Shown piece by piece: positions 55,165 through 63,003 of a stretch of 64,000 nucleotides of DNA. This DNA comes from Bacillus sp. Bos-x628. GTDB taxonomy: Bacteria; Bacillota; Bacilli; Bacillales; Bacillaceae. The position numbers and the translations under genes were made by a program. How positions within the stretch are numbered: the stretch's first letter is position 1; the number at the start of each line of letters is the position of its first letter. The stretch is taken from NCBI RefSeq assembly GCF_040500475.1, contig NZ_CP159358.1:2480001-2544000 (forward strand), given 5' to 3'. The notes below the pieces were generated by a model. That model was not told where the DNA came from. It was given only the letters and a program-made list of their open reading frames with translations, and searched no databases.

Positions 55165-56631
55165 TTACTCCCCTTGTCTTTTGATATTTTTTGTCTTAGC
55201 TGTTTTCGGTCTTGATTTAAATAGACCAACAGGCAAACGAACGTAAGTATCCTTTAAATCTGAAAATGGTGAAGACAGAACAGGTGTAAAATAGTCAAAA
55301 CCAAATGTCTTTACTTGCATAAGATGGCAAAGCACAAATAAATAACACATGATTAATCCATATAAACCGAACATCGCTGAGCTAAAAATGGCCATAAAAC
55401 GAAGGATGCGCAAAGGAAAACTAAAGTCATACGATGGTGCTGTGAAATCGGCTAATGCTGTCAACGAGACGATAATGACCATTAAGGCACTAACGATATT
55501 TGCTTGAACAGCGGCCTGACCAATGATAACTCCGCCGATCAGTCCAATGGTTTGCCCGATGGCTCTAGGAAGACGAAGTCCTGCTTCCCGCAAAAGTTCA
55601 ATGGTAAAGGACATGAGAATGGCTTCTAAAACAGGGGGGAACGGTACATTTTGCCGGCTTCCTGCAATGGTGAGCGCCATTCGTGTCGGTAATAAGCCTG
55701 GATGATAGGAGACAAGGGCGATGTAAAGACCGGGTAAAAAAACAGTCAAAAGTACACCTATATATCTGAGTAAACGCAATAAAGTCGCACTCGTCCATCT
55801 TTGATAATAGTCCTCAGGTGATTGCATCAATGCGGCAAACGTCATAGGAAGAATGAGAGCAAAAGGAGTACCATCCAGCAGAATAGACACTTTCCCTTCA
55901 AGAACAGATGCAATCACTCGATCAGGACGTTCTGTGTTTTGAATCTGGGGGAAAATAGACAGGTGACTATCCTCAATCAACTGTTCGATGTAGCCTGTTT
56001 CAGGAATATCATCCAATTTAATATCTTTCATTCGAGAAACAACATCTTCAACAAGCGTTGGATCAACAATATCCCGAACGTACACGAGTGCGGCAGATTT
56101 TTTATTACGCGTGCCCACACAGATCTTTTGAATTACAAGATTTGGATCGTTTGCCCGTTCGCGGAGTAAAGCTGTGTTTTTTTCAAGGTTCTCAATAAAC
56201 CCAATGCGTGGTCCTCTGACAAGCACTTCAGATTGCGGTTCTTCTACTTCTCTGAATTGAAAAAGGTTTGTTTGGAGGGCAAGTGCTTGAGCGGCACCAT
56301 CTACAAATAAAATGGCCCTGCCACTATATAACTGCTCGATCGCAAGGTTCATATCTTCCAGCACATTATTTTGAATGCCAAAGAACTGCTTAGACAGGTA
56401 AGAGAATGTGGTGTGATCGACTTCGGTTACATCTAGCTCTTTTTGCATTGGAGTAATGATTTGCTTTGACAGCATTTCAAATTCCGTGAGTCCTTCTATG
56501 TACACGAGACATGCGGAGACAGCGGAAGGACCAAATGAAAAAGAATGGAACACGACATCATCGCTTTTCCCGACAAAGCTTTTGATGCGCTTGATGACGG
56601 TCTGTAAATCTTGCTCAATACGACTTTTCAT
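55165..56631 (-). CDS. gerBA: Spore germination receptor subunit A (GerBA-like)
   Basis: A 488-residue GerAA-family protein with IFPQIQNTERPDRVIASVLEGKVSILLDGTPFALILPMTF and PVLEAILMSFTIELLREAGLRLPRAIGQTIGLIGGVIIG. It is clearly homologous to the first ger operon's A subunit (43.5 kb) but distinct. GAGGGTGAGG precedes the ATG, with a sigma-G-like promoter upstream. This operon is the positional counterpart of B. subtilis gerB. Confidence 0.92.
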   Translation of the reverse strand: MKSRIEQDLQTVIKRIKSFVGKSDDVVFHSFSFGPSAVSACLVYIEGLTEFEMLSKQIITPMQKELDVTEVDHTTFSYLSKQFFGIQNNVLEDMNLAIEQLYSGRAILFVDGAAQALALQTNLFQFREVEEPQSEVLVRGPRIGFIENLEKNTALLRERANDPNLVIQKICVGTRNKKSAALVYVRDIVDPTLVEDVVSRMKDIKLDDIPETGYIEQLIEDSHLSIFPQIQNTERPDRVIASVLEGKVSILLDGTPFALILPMTFAALMQSPEDYYQRWTSATLLRLLRYIGVLLTVFLPGLYIALVSYHPGLLPTRMALTIAGSRQNVPFPPVLEAILMSFTIELLREAGLRLPRAIGQTIGLIGGVIIGQAAVQANIVSALMVIIVSLTALADFTAPSYDFSFPLRILRFMAIFSSAMFGLYGLIMCYLFVLCHLMQVKTFGFDYFTPVLSSPFSDLKDTYVRLPVGLFKSRPKTAKTKNIKRQGE

Positions 56632-56660
56632 AATGCCTCACCCTCATGTCTTGTTTTTTA

Positions 56661-56691
56661 TAGAGTGACACCTAAGGAGGATAATTATACA
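56661..56691 (-). promoter_or_regulatory. Sigma-G-like promoter of the gerB operon
   Basis: On the minus strand TGTATA (56686-56691) and CACTCTA (56661-56667) are separated by 18 bases. The -35 matches TGnATA and the -10 matches CATnnTA at all but one defined position. Confidence 0.55.
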
Positions 56692-56696
56692 AACAG

Positions 56697-56728
56697 AAAA
56701 AAAGAGAATCCCTTTGCAGGAATTCTCT
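56697..56728 (-). terminator. Intrinsic terminator of kduI-kduD
   Basis: AGAGAATTCC pairs with GGGATTCTCT (one T-G pair) around a TGCAAA loop and ends in TTTTTTT on the minus strand, ten bases after the kduD stop. Confidence 0.9.
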
Positions 56729-56737
56729 AAATGTGGA

Positions 56738-57511
56738 TTATCTCGCAAGCCATCCGCCATCAACTGCTAAAATATGTCCATTCATATAATCAGAAGCAGG
56801 TGAGCTGAGGAAAATAGCTGCACCAGCCAAATCGTCTGGTTTCCCCCAGCGCCCAGCAGGAATTCGTTTGAGGATTTCTTCATTACGATTCACATCATTG
56901 CGAATCGCTTGTGTGTTATTGGTCGCTATATAACCAGGTGCAATGGCGTTGACCTGAATATGCTGATGCGCCCATTCATTGGCAAAAGCCTTTGTCAGAC
57001 CAGCCACTGCATGCTTGCTCGCTGTATAGGCAGGAACGAAAACGCCGCCTTGAAAAGAAAGGAGAGAGGCAATATTGACAATTTTTCCTCGCCCTTTTTC
57101 AAGCATTTTCTGTCCAACCTTTTGTGTAAGGAAAAAGAGACTATTCATATTCACGTTCATGACATCATACCAATTCTCTTCAGAATAGTGAGCGGCTTTT
57201 TCCCTTCTAATTGTTCCTGCATTATTGACTAAAATATCAATAGCGTGCGCTTCTAAAATGCTATCAACATCCCGCTGTGCGGACTTAGGATCGGCAAAAT
57301 CAACTTCATACGCATAAAACGATCTGCCTGCCTGTTCTACGAGCGTTTTTGTGTCATCAAGCGGTGTGTGGTGGTACGTGCCGACGATATCTGCTCCAGA
57401 ACGTGCGAGTGCCACTGCAATGCTTTGACCGATGCCTGTTCCAGGACCTGTCACAAGTGCTGTTTTGCCTTCAAGTGAAAAGAGGGTCGCTATATATGAT
57501 GTTGTGGTCAT
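56738..57511 (-). CDS. kduD: KduD, 2-dehydro-3-deoxy-D-gluconate 5-dehydrogenase
   Basis: An SDR-family oxidoreductase, 257 residues. It reduces 2,5-diketo-3-deoxygluconate to KDG in pectin-derived hexuronate breakdown. It has the TGPGTGIG cofactor loop, the NNAG motif, and the catalytic YTASK. GAGGTAA precedes the ATG. It starts four bases after the kduI stop, making a kduI-kduD operon. Confidence 0.93.
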   Translation of the reverse strand: MTTTSYIATLFSLEGKTALVTGPGTGIGQSIAVALARSGADIVGTYHHTPLDDTKTLVEQAGRSFYAYEVDFADPKSAQRDVDSILEAHAIDILVNNAGTIRREKAAHYSEENWYDVMNVNMNSLFFLTQKVGQKMLEKGRGKIVNIASLLSFQGGVFVPAYTASKHAVAGLTKAFANEWAHQHIQVNAIAPGYIATNNTQAIRNDVNRNEEILKRIPAGRWGKPDDLAGAAIFLSSPASDYMNGHILAVDGGWLAR

Positions 57512-57515
57512 TGCG

Positions 57516-58343
57516 TTACCTCAACTGGTCCATCGGGACAAAATCCATATCTTTAAACGTATAGTTTTCGCCCGCCATTGCCCAAATAAATGAATAATTG
57601 GCTGTGCCTGAACCAGAATGAATGGACCATGCAGGGGAGATGACCGCTTCCTCATTTGCAACGACGAGGTGTCTCGTTTCAGATGGTTCCCCCATAAAAT
57701 GAAAGACTCGTACATCCGCTTCTACATCAAGATATAAATAAACTTCCATACGTCTGTCATGAATATGGGCAGGCATGGTGTTCCAAGTATTATTCGGCTC
57801 GAGCTGGGTAATCCCCATCATCAACTGACAGCTTTGGATACCATCTGCATGAATCACTTGATATAGATTTCGCACATTTGAAGACGCCGCTTCTCCTAAG
57901 TGATTTGGCGTTAGTTCAGCAATTGCTGCCTTTTGGGTAGGGTATGCCTTGTGAGCTGTTGCAGAAACAAGATAAAACTTTGCCTGCTTCCCTGATGAAC
58001 TAGCAAATTGTACATCTTTGTGTCCAAGTCCAATATATAAAAAATCTTTATGCTCTAGCACATAGGATTCTCCATCAACAGTGACTGTTCCTTGCTCACC
58101 CACATTCACAATTCCAATCTCTCGTCTTTCAAGAAAATAGTCCGTACGCAAAAAGTCTCCAGCATCCAACTTGATGGGAACTGCTTTGGGCATAGCACCA
58201 CCAATAACCACACGATCCTCATGTGAATAATATAGCTTTAAATCACCACTAACGAATAGCGAAGGAATATGAAAGTGACTGCGAAGTTCCTCGGTAGTAA
58301 AGCGTTTGACTTGCTCGGGATGTACAGCATAACGATTTTCCAT
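57516..58343 (-). CDS. kduI: KduI, 5-keto-4-deoxyuronate isomerase
   Basis: A cupin-fold isomerase, 275 residues, turning 4-deoxy-L-threo-5-hexosulose uronate into 2,5-diketo-3-deoxygluconate. The metal site is in MPAHIHDRRMEVYLYLD, and further His residues appear in SPAWSIHSGSGT. Length is close to the family norm. AAAGGGAGG precedes the ATG. A KdgR-type operator lies 44 bases upstream. Confidence 0.95.
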   Translation of the reverse strand: MENRYAVHPEQVKRFTTEELRSHFHIPSLFVSGDLKLYYSHEDRVVIGGAMPKAVPIKLDAGDFLRTDYFLERREIGIVNVGEQGTVTVDGESYVLEHKDFLYIGLGHKDVQFASSSGKQAKFYLVSATAHKAYPTQKAAIAELTPNHLGEAASSNVRNLYQVIHADGIQSCQLMMGITQLEPNNTWNTMPAHIHDRRMEVYLYLDVEADVRVFHFMGEPSETRHLVVANEEAVISPAWSIHSGSGTANYSFIWAMAGENYTFKDMDFVPMDQLR

Positions 58344-58386
58344 TGATAGAGCCTCCCTTTCATTGAAACGAAAAATGACATTTTAT

Positions 58387-58402
58387 TTGGTATCGGTTTC
58401 AA
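58387..58402. promoter_or_regulatory. KdgR operator O1 (kduI side)
   Basis: TTGGTATCGGTTTCAA is a 16-bp dyad centred on CG. It is one of three similar sequences in this cluster and lies upstream of kduI. Confidence 0.7.
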
Positions 58403-58505
58403 GGAAAATTCTAGAGGAAAAAGGGGGCGGCGTCAACCGTTAATTTGAAATCGCTTTCTTCAATGAAAAGGATGTTCTTTTTTCACAATATCAGTTAAAA
58501 AAATC

Positions 58506-58564
58506 TTCTGATATCAGCAAATGTGTGGTATGCTCTTTTTAAGTTTATTTGAAATCGGTTTCGA
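58506..58564 (+). promoter_or_regulatory. kdgR promoter with KdgR operator O2
   Basis: TTCTGA (58506-58511) and TATGCT (58529-58534) are spaced by 17 bases. TTGAAATCGGTTTCGA (58549-58564), a 16-bp dyad, lies just downstream of the expected start point, a position that would block transcription when bound. Confidence 0.65.
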
Positions 58565-58598
58565 AATAAAACAGATGATAGACCGTAGGAGTTTTTGA

Positions 58599-59615
58599 AT
58601 GAAAGAGAAAAAGCAAACGAAAGTAACGATTAATGAAGTCGCTGCTCATGCAGGTGTCTCAAAATCGACTGTTTCCAGGTATATCAATGGCAGAACAAAT
58701 GAAATTTCTTCTGAAAAAGTAAAAAAGATTAAGAAAGCCATAGATGAGCTCCAGTATCGCCCGAGTCAGCTTGCTCAAGGACTGAAAGTGAGAAAAAGCA
58801 AGGTCATTGGCTTTATTGTTGCAGACATTACCAACCCATTTTCGGTAGCAACGCTTCGTGGTGTCGAAGAGATCTGTGATCAATACGGGTACAGCATCAT
58901 GGTCTGTAACACAGATAATCGTCCAGAAAAGGAACGGGAAATGCTCTTAAAGCTGAATGCGCACTATATTGAAGGGCTCATCATTAATACAACAGGTCAA
59001 AACAATGATATCCTGCAAGATTTTAAGAAAAGCGGCGTACCGATTGTACTTGTTGACCGTAAATTACCTGAACTAAAGGTCGACACAGTCACAACAAATA
59101 ACCGTGACATTACAAGCCGCCTCCTTCATCAAATGTATGAGAAGGGTTATGAACAAATCGCTTTCTTCACTGAACCGGTGGATGGCATCAGTCCTCGTGA
59201 AGAAAGAAAAGAAGCATATGAAAAGGCTGCATCTAGTAAAAATGATAACAAACAACCGATTATTGCAGAAATCAATCTGAAACAAAAGGCACAAATACGA
59301 GAAGAAATTCGTCGTTTTTTACAATCAGGCAATCAAAAAAAAGCGATTCTAGCAGGCAATGGATTACTGATGCTCAAGCTGATCAGTGAGCTGGTTGAGC
59401 TTGGCATCAAGATTCCAGAAGAGATCGGCATTGCTGGTTTTGATGATACAGAATGGTATAAACTGATTGGACCAGGGATTACGACCGTTGCCCAGCCATC
59501 ACATGAAATGGGGAAAGTAGCCATGCAAAAAATCTTGATGCGGCTTGAAGGGGATGAAAGTGCTCCACAAACCATTCAACTGGATGGAGAAATTATAGAG
59601 AGAAAATCTTTATAA
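58599..59615 (+). CDS. kdgR: KdgR, LacI-family repressor of hexuronate catabolism
   Basis: The 338-residue LacI/GalR regulator has the HTH VTINEVAAHAGVSKSTVSRYINGRTNEISSEK at residues about 9-40 and a sugar-binding core. It is divergent from kduID and precedes kdgKA. Three 16-bp dyads sit at exactly the promoters it should control, so it most likely represses the whole cluster and releases it on binding KDG or a related acid. The symbol follows B. subtilis kdgRKAT. Confidence 0.92.
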   Translation: MKEKKQTKVTINEVAAHAGVSKSTVSRYINGRTNEISSEKVKKIKKAIDELQYRPSQLAQGLKVRKSKVIGFIVADITNPFSVATLRGVEEICDQYGYSIMVCNTDNRPEKEREMLLKLNAHYIEGLIINTTGQNNDILQDFKKSGVPIVLVDRKLPELKVDTVTTNNRDITSRLLHQMYEKGYEQIAFFTEPVDGISPREERKEAYEKAASSKNDNKQPIIAEINLKQKAQIREEIRRFLQSGNQKKAILAGNGLLMLKLISELVELGIKIPEEIGIAGFDDTEWYKLIGPGITTVAQPSHEMGKVAMQKILMRLEGDESAPQTIQLDGEIIERKSL

Positions 59616-59676
59616 TCATTTGAGGTATAAAGAGAATGAGTATACATCTGTGCATACTCTCTCTTTTTGAAGCGAT

Positions 59677-59692
59677 TTGAAACCGGTACCAA
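59677..59692. promoter_or_regulatory. KdgR operator O3 (kdgK side)
   Basis: TTGAAACCGGTACCAA is the third 16-bp dyad, 12 bases before the kdgK ATG and downstream of kdgR. It may repress an internal start or act as a roadblock. Confidence 0.65.
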
Positions 59693-59704
59693 GAAAGGGG
59701 AGGA

Positions 59705-60724
59705 ATGATGAAAGCATTAGATGCGGTCACATTTGGGGAATCAATGGCGATGTTTTACGCAAAAGAAGTCGGAGAGCTCCATAGGGTGAACACGTTTCAA
59801 AAAGCACTTGCAGGTGCAGAAAGTAATGTAGCTGTCGGCTTGGCAAGATTAGGGTTTAATGTTGGCTGGATGAGCAAAGTTGGGGCAGACTCACTCGGCA
59901 CATTTATTTTAGAGGAGCTTCAAAAAGAAGGAGTCGACACAGAGGCAGTGCTCCGGTCAAATGATGGATCCAAAACAGGCATATTGCTTAAATCAAAAGT
60001 GATAGATGGAGATCCTGATATTACTTACTATCGCAAGGGTTCTGCCGCAAGCACGTTGAACGTAAATGATTTTCCTTTAGACTATTTTCAAAAGGCGGGA
60101 CACCTTCATATGACAGGAATTCCTCCTGCCTTATCCAGTGAAATGAGAGCGTTTTCTTTTCGTGCACTTCAAGCGATGAAGGAAGCAGGCAAAACCATTT
60201 CATTTGACCCAAACCTTAGACTTCAGCTATGGGAAGAGGAAGAAGACATGATTCATACGGTGAACCAACTTGCCTATCAAGTGGACTGGTTTTTTCCAGG
60301 GCTTGCGGAAGGACAAAAGCTCACCGGTTTGCAGGAGCCGGAAGCGATTGCGGATGTTTATTTACAAAAAGGCGTAAAGTTTGTGGTCATTAAGCTCGGC
60401 GCAGCAGGTGCCTTTTTTAAAAGTGAAGCTCATCAAGGCATTGTCGAAGGCTTTGAAGTTGATCATGTCGTTGATACTGTCGGTGCAGGTGATGGATTTG
60501 CTGTTGGGATCATGAGTGCGTTGCTTGACGGATTATCATATGAAGAGTCAGTTACAAGGGGCAATGCGATTGGGGCGCTGGCGGTGATGTCTCCTGGAGA
60601 TATGGATGGACTGCCCACCCGTGAGGAACTTCAAGCATTTTTACAGCAGGCCAAACGGCATAACAGACGAGAGCATGTAAAGGGGGATGATGTACATGGG
60701 GAAAGCAGCCAGTTTAATCGTTAA
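59705..60724 (+). CDS. kdgK: KdgK, 2-dehydro-3-deoxygluconate kinase
   Basis: A PfkB-family kinase, 339 residues, phosphorylating KDG to KDPG. It has AGAESNVAVGLARLG as substrate signature and VDTVGAGDGFAVGIM with the catalytic Asp. AAAGGGGAGG precedes tandem ATGs. Its 3' end overlaps kdgA by 29 bases. Confidence 0.94.
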   Translation: MMKALDAVTFGESMAMFYAKEVGELHRVNTFQKALAGAESNVAVGLARLGFNVGWMSKVGADSLGTFILEELQKEGVDTEAVLRSNDGSKTGILLKSKVIDGDPDITYYRKGSAASTLNVNDFPLDYFQKAGHLHMTGIPPALSSEMRAFSFRALQAMKEAGKTISFDPNLRLQLWEEEEDMIHTVNQLAYQVDWFFPGLAEGQKLTGLQEPEAIADVYLQKGVKFVVIKLGAAGAFFKSEAHQGIVEGFEVDHVVDTVGAGDGFAVGIMSALLDGLSYEESVTRGNAIGALAVMSPGDMDGLPTREELQAFLQQAKRHNRREHVKGDDVHGESSQFNR

Positions 60725-61298
60725 AGAGCAATTGGCAGCCTGTAAACTCATTGCAGTGGTCAGAGCGGATAGTGAAGCGTCAGGCATTGATATGATTCAA
60801 CGCTTAAAGAACAAGGGGATTCGTGCCATAGAAGTGACGTATACCACACCAAATGCTGAACAAATCATTGCATCCTTTAGGCAGGAGCAGGAACTGATTG
60901 TGGGAGCGGGGACAGTTACGACAATTGAACAAGCACAATCAGCAATTCAGGCAGGTTCTCAATTTATGGTGAGCCCTGGATATCTTCCTGTGATCGGTGA
61001 GCATGTATCATTTCACGATACATTGTATGTTCCAGGGGTGCTGACACCAAGTGAAATCATGCAGGCAAAAGCAGATGGGTACCGTCTGTTAAAACTCTTT
61101 CCGAGCGGTTCGTTCGGTTTGTCTTATATGAAAAACTTGCGTGGTCCGTTTCCGGAGGTTGAATTCATTCCAACAGGCGGCATTCACCCAGTAGATGTAC
61201 CTAAATGGCTAGAAGCAGGAGCGATAGCAGTAGGTGTTGGCAGCCAGCTCGAAAGCAGTACAGAAGAAGAGTTAAAAGCTGTTCTTTCTTCATCTTGA
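60696..61298 (+). CDS. kdgA: KdgA, KDPG aldolase
   Basis: KdgA splits KDPG into pyruvate and glyceraldehyde 3-phosphate. The 200-residue class I aldolase has the catalytic Glu in IRAIEVTYTT, the GAGTVTT phosphate loop, and the Schiff-base Lys in YRLLKLFPSG. The ATG at 60696 was chosen because AAAGGGGG lies nine bases upstream; an ATG three codons earlier abuts it. The kdgT transporter gene that follows in B. subtilis is absent. Confidence 0.94.
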   Translation: MGKAASLIVKEQLAACKLIAVVRADSEASGIDMIQRLKNKGIRAIEVTYTTPNAEQIIASFRQEQELIVGAGTVTTIEQAQSAIQAGSQFMVSPGYLPVIGEHVSFHDTLYVPGVLTPSEIMQAKADGYRLLKLFPSGSFGLSYMKNLRGPFPEVEFIPTGGIHPVDVPKWLEAGAIAVGVGSQLESSTEEELKAVLSSS

Positions 61299-61453
61299 TG
61301 AAATGTAGCATCCTCTCAAAAATCATGGTGGGCTCGTGAAAGGAGCTAATCATGCATGTACATGTTTACACAAACAGCCGGTTGTTTCTTCATTAATCTC
61401 ACATAATAGAAGGAGTCAATCGGATTATTTATGACAAATGAATGAGGTTGAGG

Positions 61454-61480
61454 GAGTTTGCTTTAAGCAGCTCTTTTTTT
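61454..61480 (+). terminator. Probable terminator of kdgRKA
   Basis: GAG-TGCTT pairs with AAGCA-CTC (small internal loop) and is followed by seven T residues. It lies 155 bases after kdgA. Confidence 0.55.
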
Positions 61481-61602
61481 ATGTAAGAATGGAACGAGTT
61501 TTATTTGCTGTGATGACAATCGCTGATCAACAATCGGTCGTAGTCGCTTTGCAAATCTATCAGGCTATCAAATCAATCAGCGTGTAGACAAATCCTCGCA
61601 TT

Positions 61603-61726
61603 CGTTGTCAGACCCTACGTGCTGATGCTCACAAATGTTCAATTTTCTCCAGTACTCGTGCCTTCCCTAGACTTCAAGGACTAAAAAGAGGACAAAGAGC
61701 TAAAATAAAAACCATTTTAGCCCTTT
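61603..61726. repeat. Dispersed intergenic repeat, copy B, ending in a hairpin
   Basis: It matches copy A at 27880-28026 block by block, sharing CGTTGTCAGA, the CTTCAAGG segment and AAGAGGACAAAG. The 3' hairpin (61694-61726) pairs AAAGAGCTAAAAT with ATTTTAGCCCTTT, with one mismatch, around AAAAACC. Confidence 0.65.
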
Positions 61727-61827
61727 ATGAACAATCTGAAATGGCAGGTGCTATTTTGGCAGGACTGCTGACACTTTTGTTTATTCTTCTCGGGAAGTGA
61801 TTGTTCTCATATGGTGCACTCAAAGGA

Positions 61828-61855
61828 TTGACTTCTCTTTAGATAGCGTCATAAT
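61828..61855 (+). promoter_or_regulatory. Sigma-A promoter of manA
   Basis: TTGACT (61828-61833) and CATAAT (61850-61855) with a 16-base spacer, about 70 bases upstream of manA. Confidence 0.65.
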
Positions 61856-61924
61856 AAAAGTTGAGACTTGCTCGTCTAGATCATGTACCGCAAGGATTAG
61901 CAAAGGGGGGGGGAGTCAGCCTAA

Positions 61925-62875
61925 ATGAAGCAGTCACCAATATTTTTACTGCCTGAATTGAAGGAGAGAATATGGGGGGGTACAGCCTTAAGAGATCAAT
62001 TTGGTTATGATATTCCTTCTGATCAAACGGGAGAATGCTGGGCAATTTCTGCTCATCCAAACGGGCCAAGTGTTGTGAAAGATGGTCCATATAAAGGGAA
62101 AACATTGATCGAACTATGGGACAATCATAGGGAATTGTTCGGGGGAATAGAGGGAGATCGCTTCCCGCTTTTAACCAAAATTTTAGATGCAAACCAAGAC
62201 GTATCTGTTCAAGTTCATCCAGATGATGATTATGCTGAAAGATATGAAAATGGAGAGCTTGGGAAAACAGAGTGCTGGTATATCATTGACTGCAAAGAAG
62301 GTGCAGAAATAATTTATGGGCACAATGCAAGAACAAGAACTGAGCTTGTGACTATGATGAATAGTGGAGATTGGGAAGGTCTTTTGCGACGAGTGAAGAT
62401 CAAACCTGGCGACTTTTATTATGTGCCAAGTGGTACCATTCATGCGTTGTGTGAGGGAACGCTTGCCCTTGAAACCCAGCAGAGCTCTGATACAACTTAT
62501 CGAGTGTATGATTATGAACGGAAGGATCAAGACGGCAATGAGCGTGAACTGCATTTCACGCAAGCGATTGATGTCACAACGGTCCCTCATGTAGATGTTG
62601 ATGCAGACGAATCAATTGAAACACGTCAAGGGATTACCATTAAAACCTTTGTTGAAGCTGAATATTTCTCCGTGTATAAATGGGAAATTGATCAAAAAGT
62701 AGAGATTTCTCAAGACCATCCATTTTTGCTGTGCAGTGTGATAAAAGGGGAAGGCTCTTTAGCGCATGAGGGGATCACATATCCTCTGCAAAAAGGAGCT
62801 CATTTTATTCTGCCAGCAGAAGTCGGCAGTTTTTCGATAGAAGGAACTTGTGAATTAATTGTGTCACATATATAA
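61925..62875 (+). CDS. manA: Mannose-6-phosphate isomerase, class I
   Basis: It interconverts mannose 6-phosphate and fructose 6-phosphate. The 316-residue zinc cupin protein has QVHPDDDYA and KTECWYI with metal ligands, and GDFYYVPSGTIHALCEG. Length matches B. subtilis Pmi/YvyI, also placed beside lytD. The ribosome binding site contains a run of nine G (61905-61913), and codons 17-19 contain seven G in a row; both are prone to slippage. Confidence 0.95.
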   Translation: MKQSPIFLLPELKERIWGGTALRDQFGYDIPSDQTGECWAISAHPNGPSVVKDGPYKGKTLIELWDNHRELFGGIEGDRFPLLTKILDANQDVSVQVHPDDDYAERYENGELGKTECWYIIDCKEGAEIIYGHNARTRTELVTMMNSGDWEGLLRRVKIKPGDFYYVPSGTIHALCEGTLALETQQSSDTTYRVYDYERKDQDGNERELHFTQAIDVTTVPHVDVDADESIETRQGITIKTFVEAEYFSVYKWEIDQKVEISQDHPFLLCSVIKGEGSLAHEGITYPLQKGAHFILPAEVGSFSIEGTCELIVSHI

Positions 62876-62932
62876 AGAAAGTAGAGGGCTTCAAATAGAG
62901 AGGCACTCCTTTTTCAATTGAATCAATGACTT

Positions 62933-62958
62933 GAAATTGCACTTGTTTTTGTCGATAA
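62933..62958 (+). promoter_or_regulatory. Sigma-D-like promoter of lytD
   Basis: GAAA (62933-62936) and GTCGATAA (62951-62958) with a 14-base spacer match the sigma-D consensus TAAA and GCCGATAA at all but one position each. B. subtilis lytD is known to be sigma-D dependent. Confidence 0.65.
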
Positions 62959-63003
62959 ATAGATTAGTAGACTATTATGCAAAGTGAGAGAGGGACAAGG
63001 AAC

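Larger units (their letters stand above)
61299..61924. other. Intergenic region between kdgA and manA
   Basis: About 625 bases without a supportable gene, where B. subtilis would have kdgT after kdgA. It holds a terminator, repeat copy B, short decayed-looking frames (32 codons from 61489, and 19 hydrophobic codons from 61742 reading MAGAILAGLLTLLFILLGK), and the manA promoter. The hydrophobic stretch may be a fragment of a lost membrane protein. Confidence 0.5.

Noticed and set aside
61345..61396. Short frame with an AAAGGAG site after kdgA
   Set aside because: Only about a dozen codons before a stop, with no recognisable sequence.
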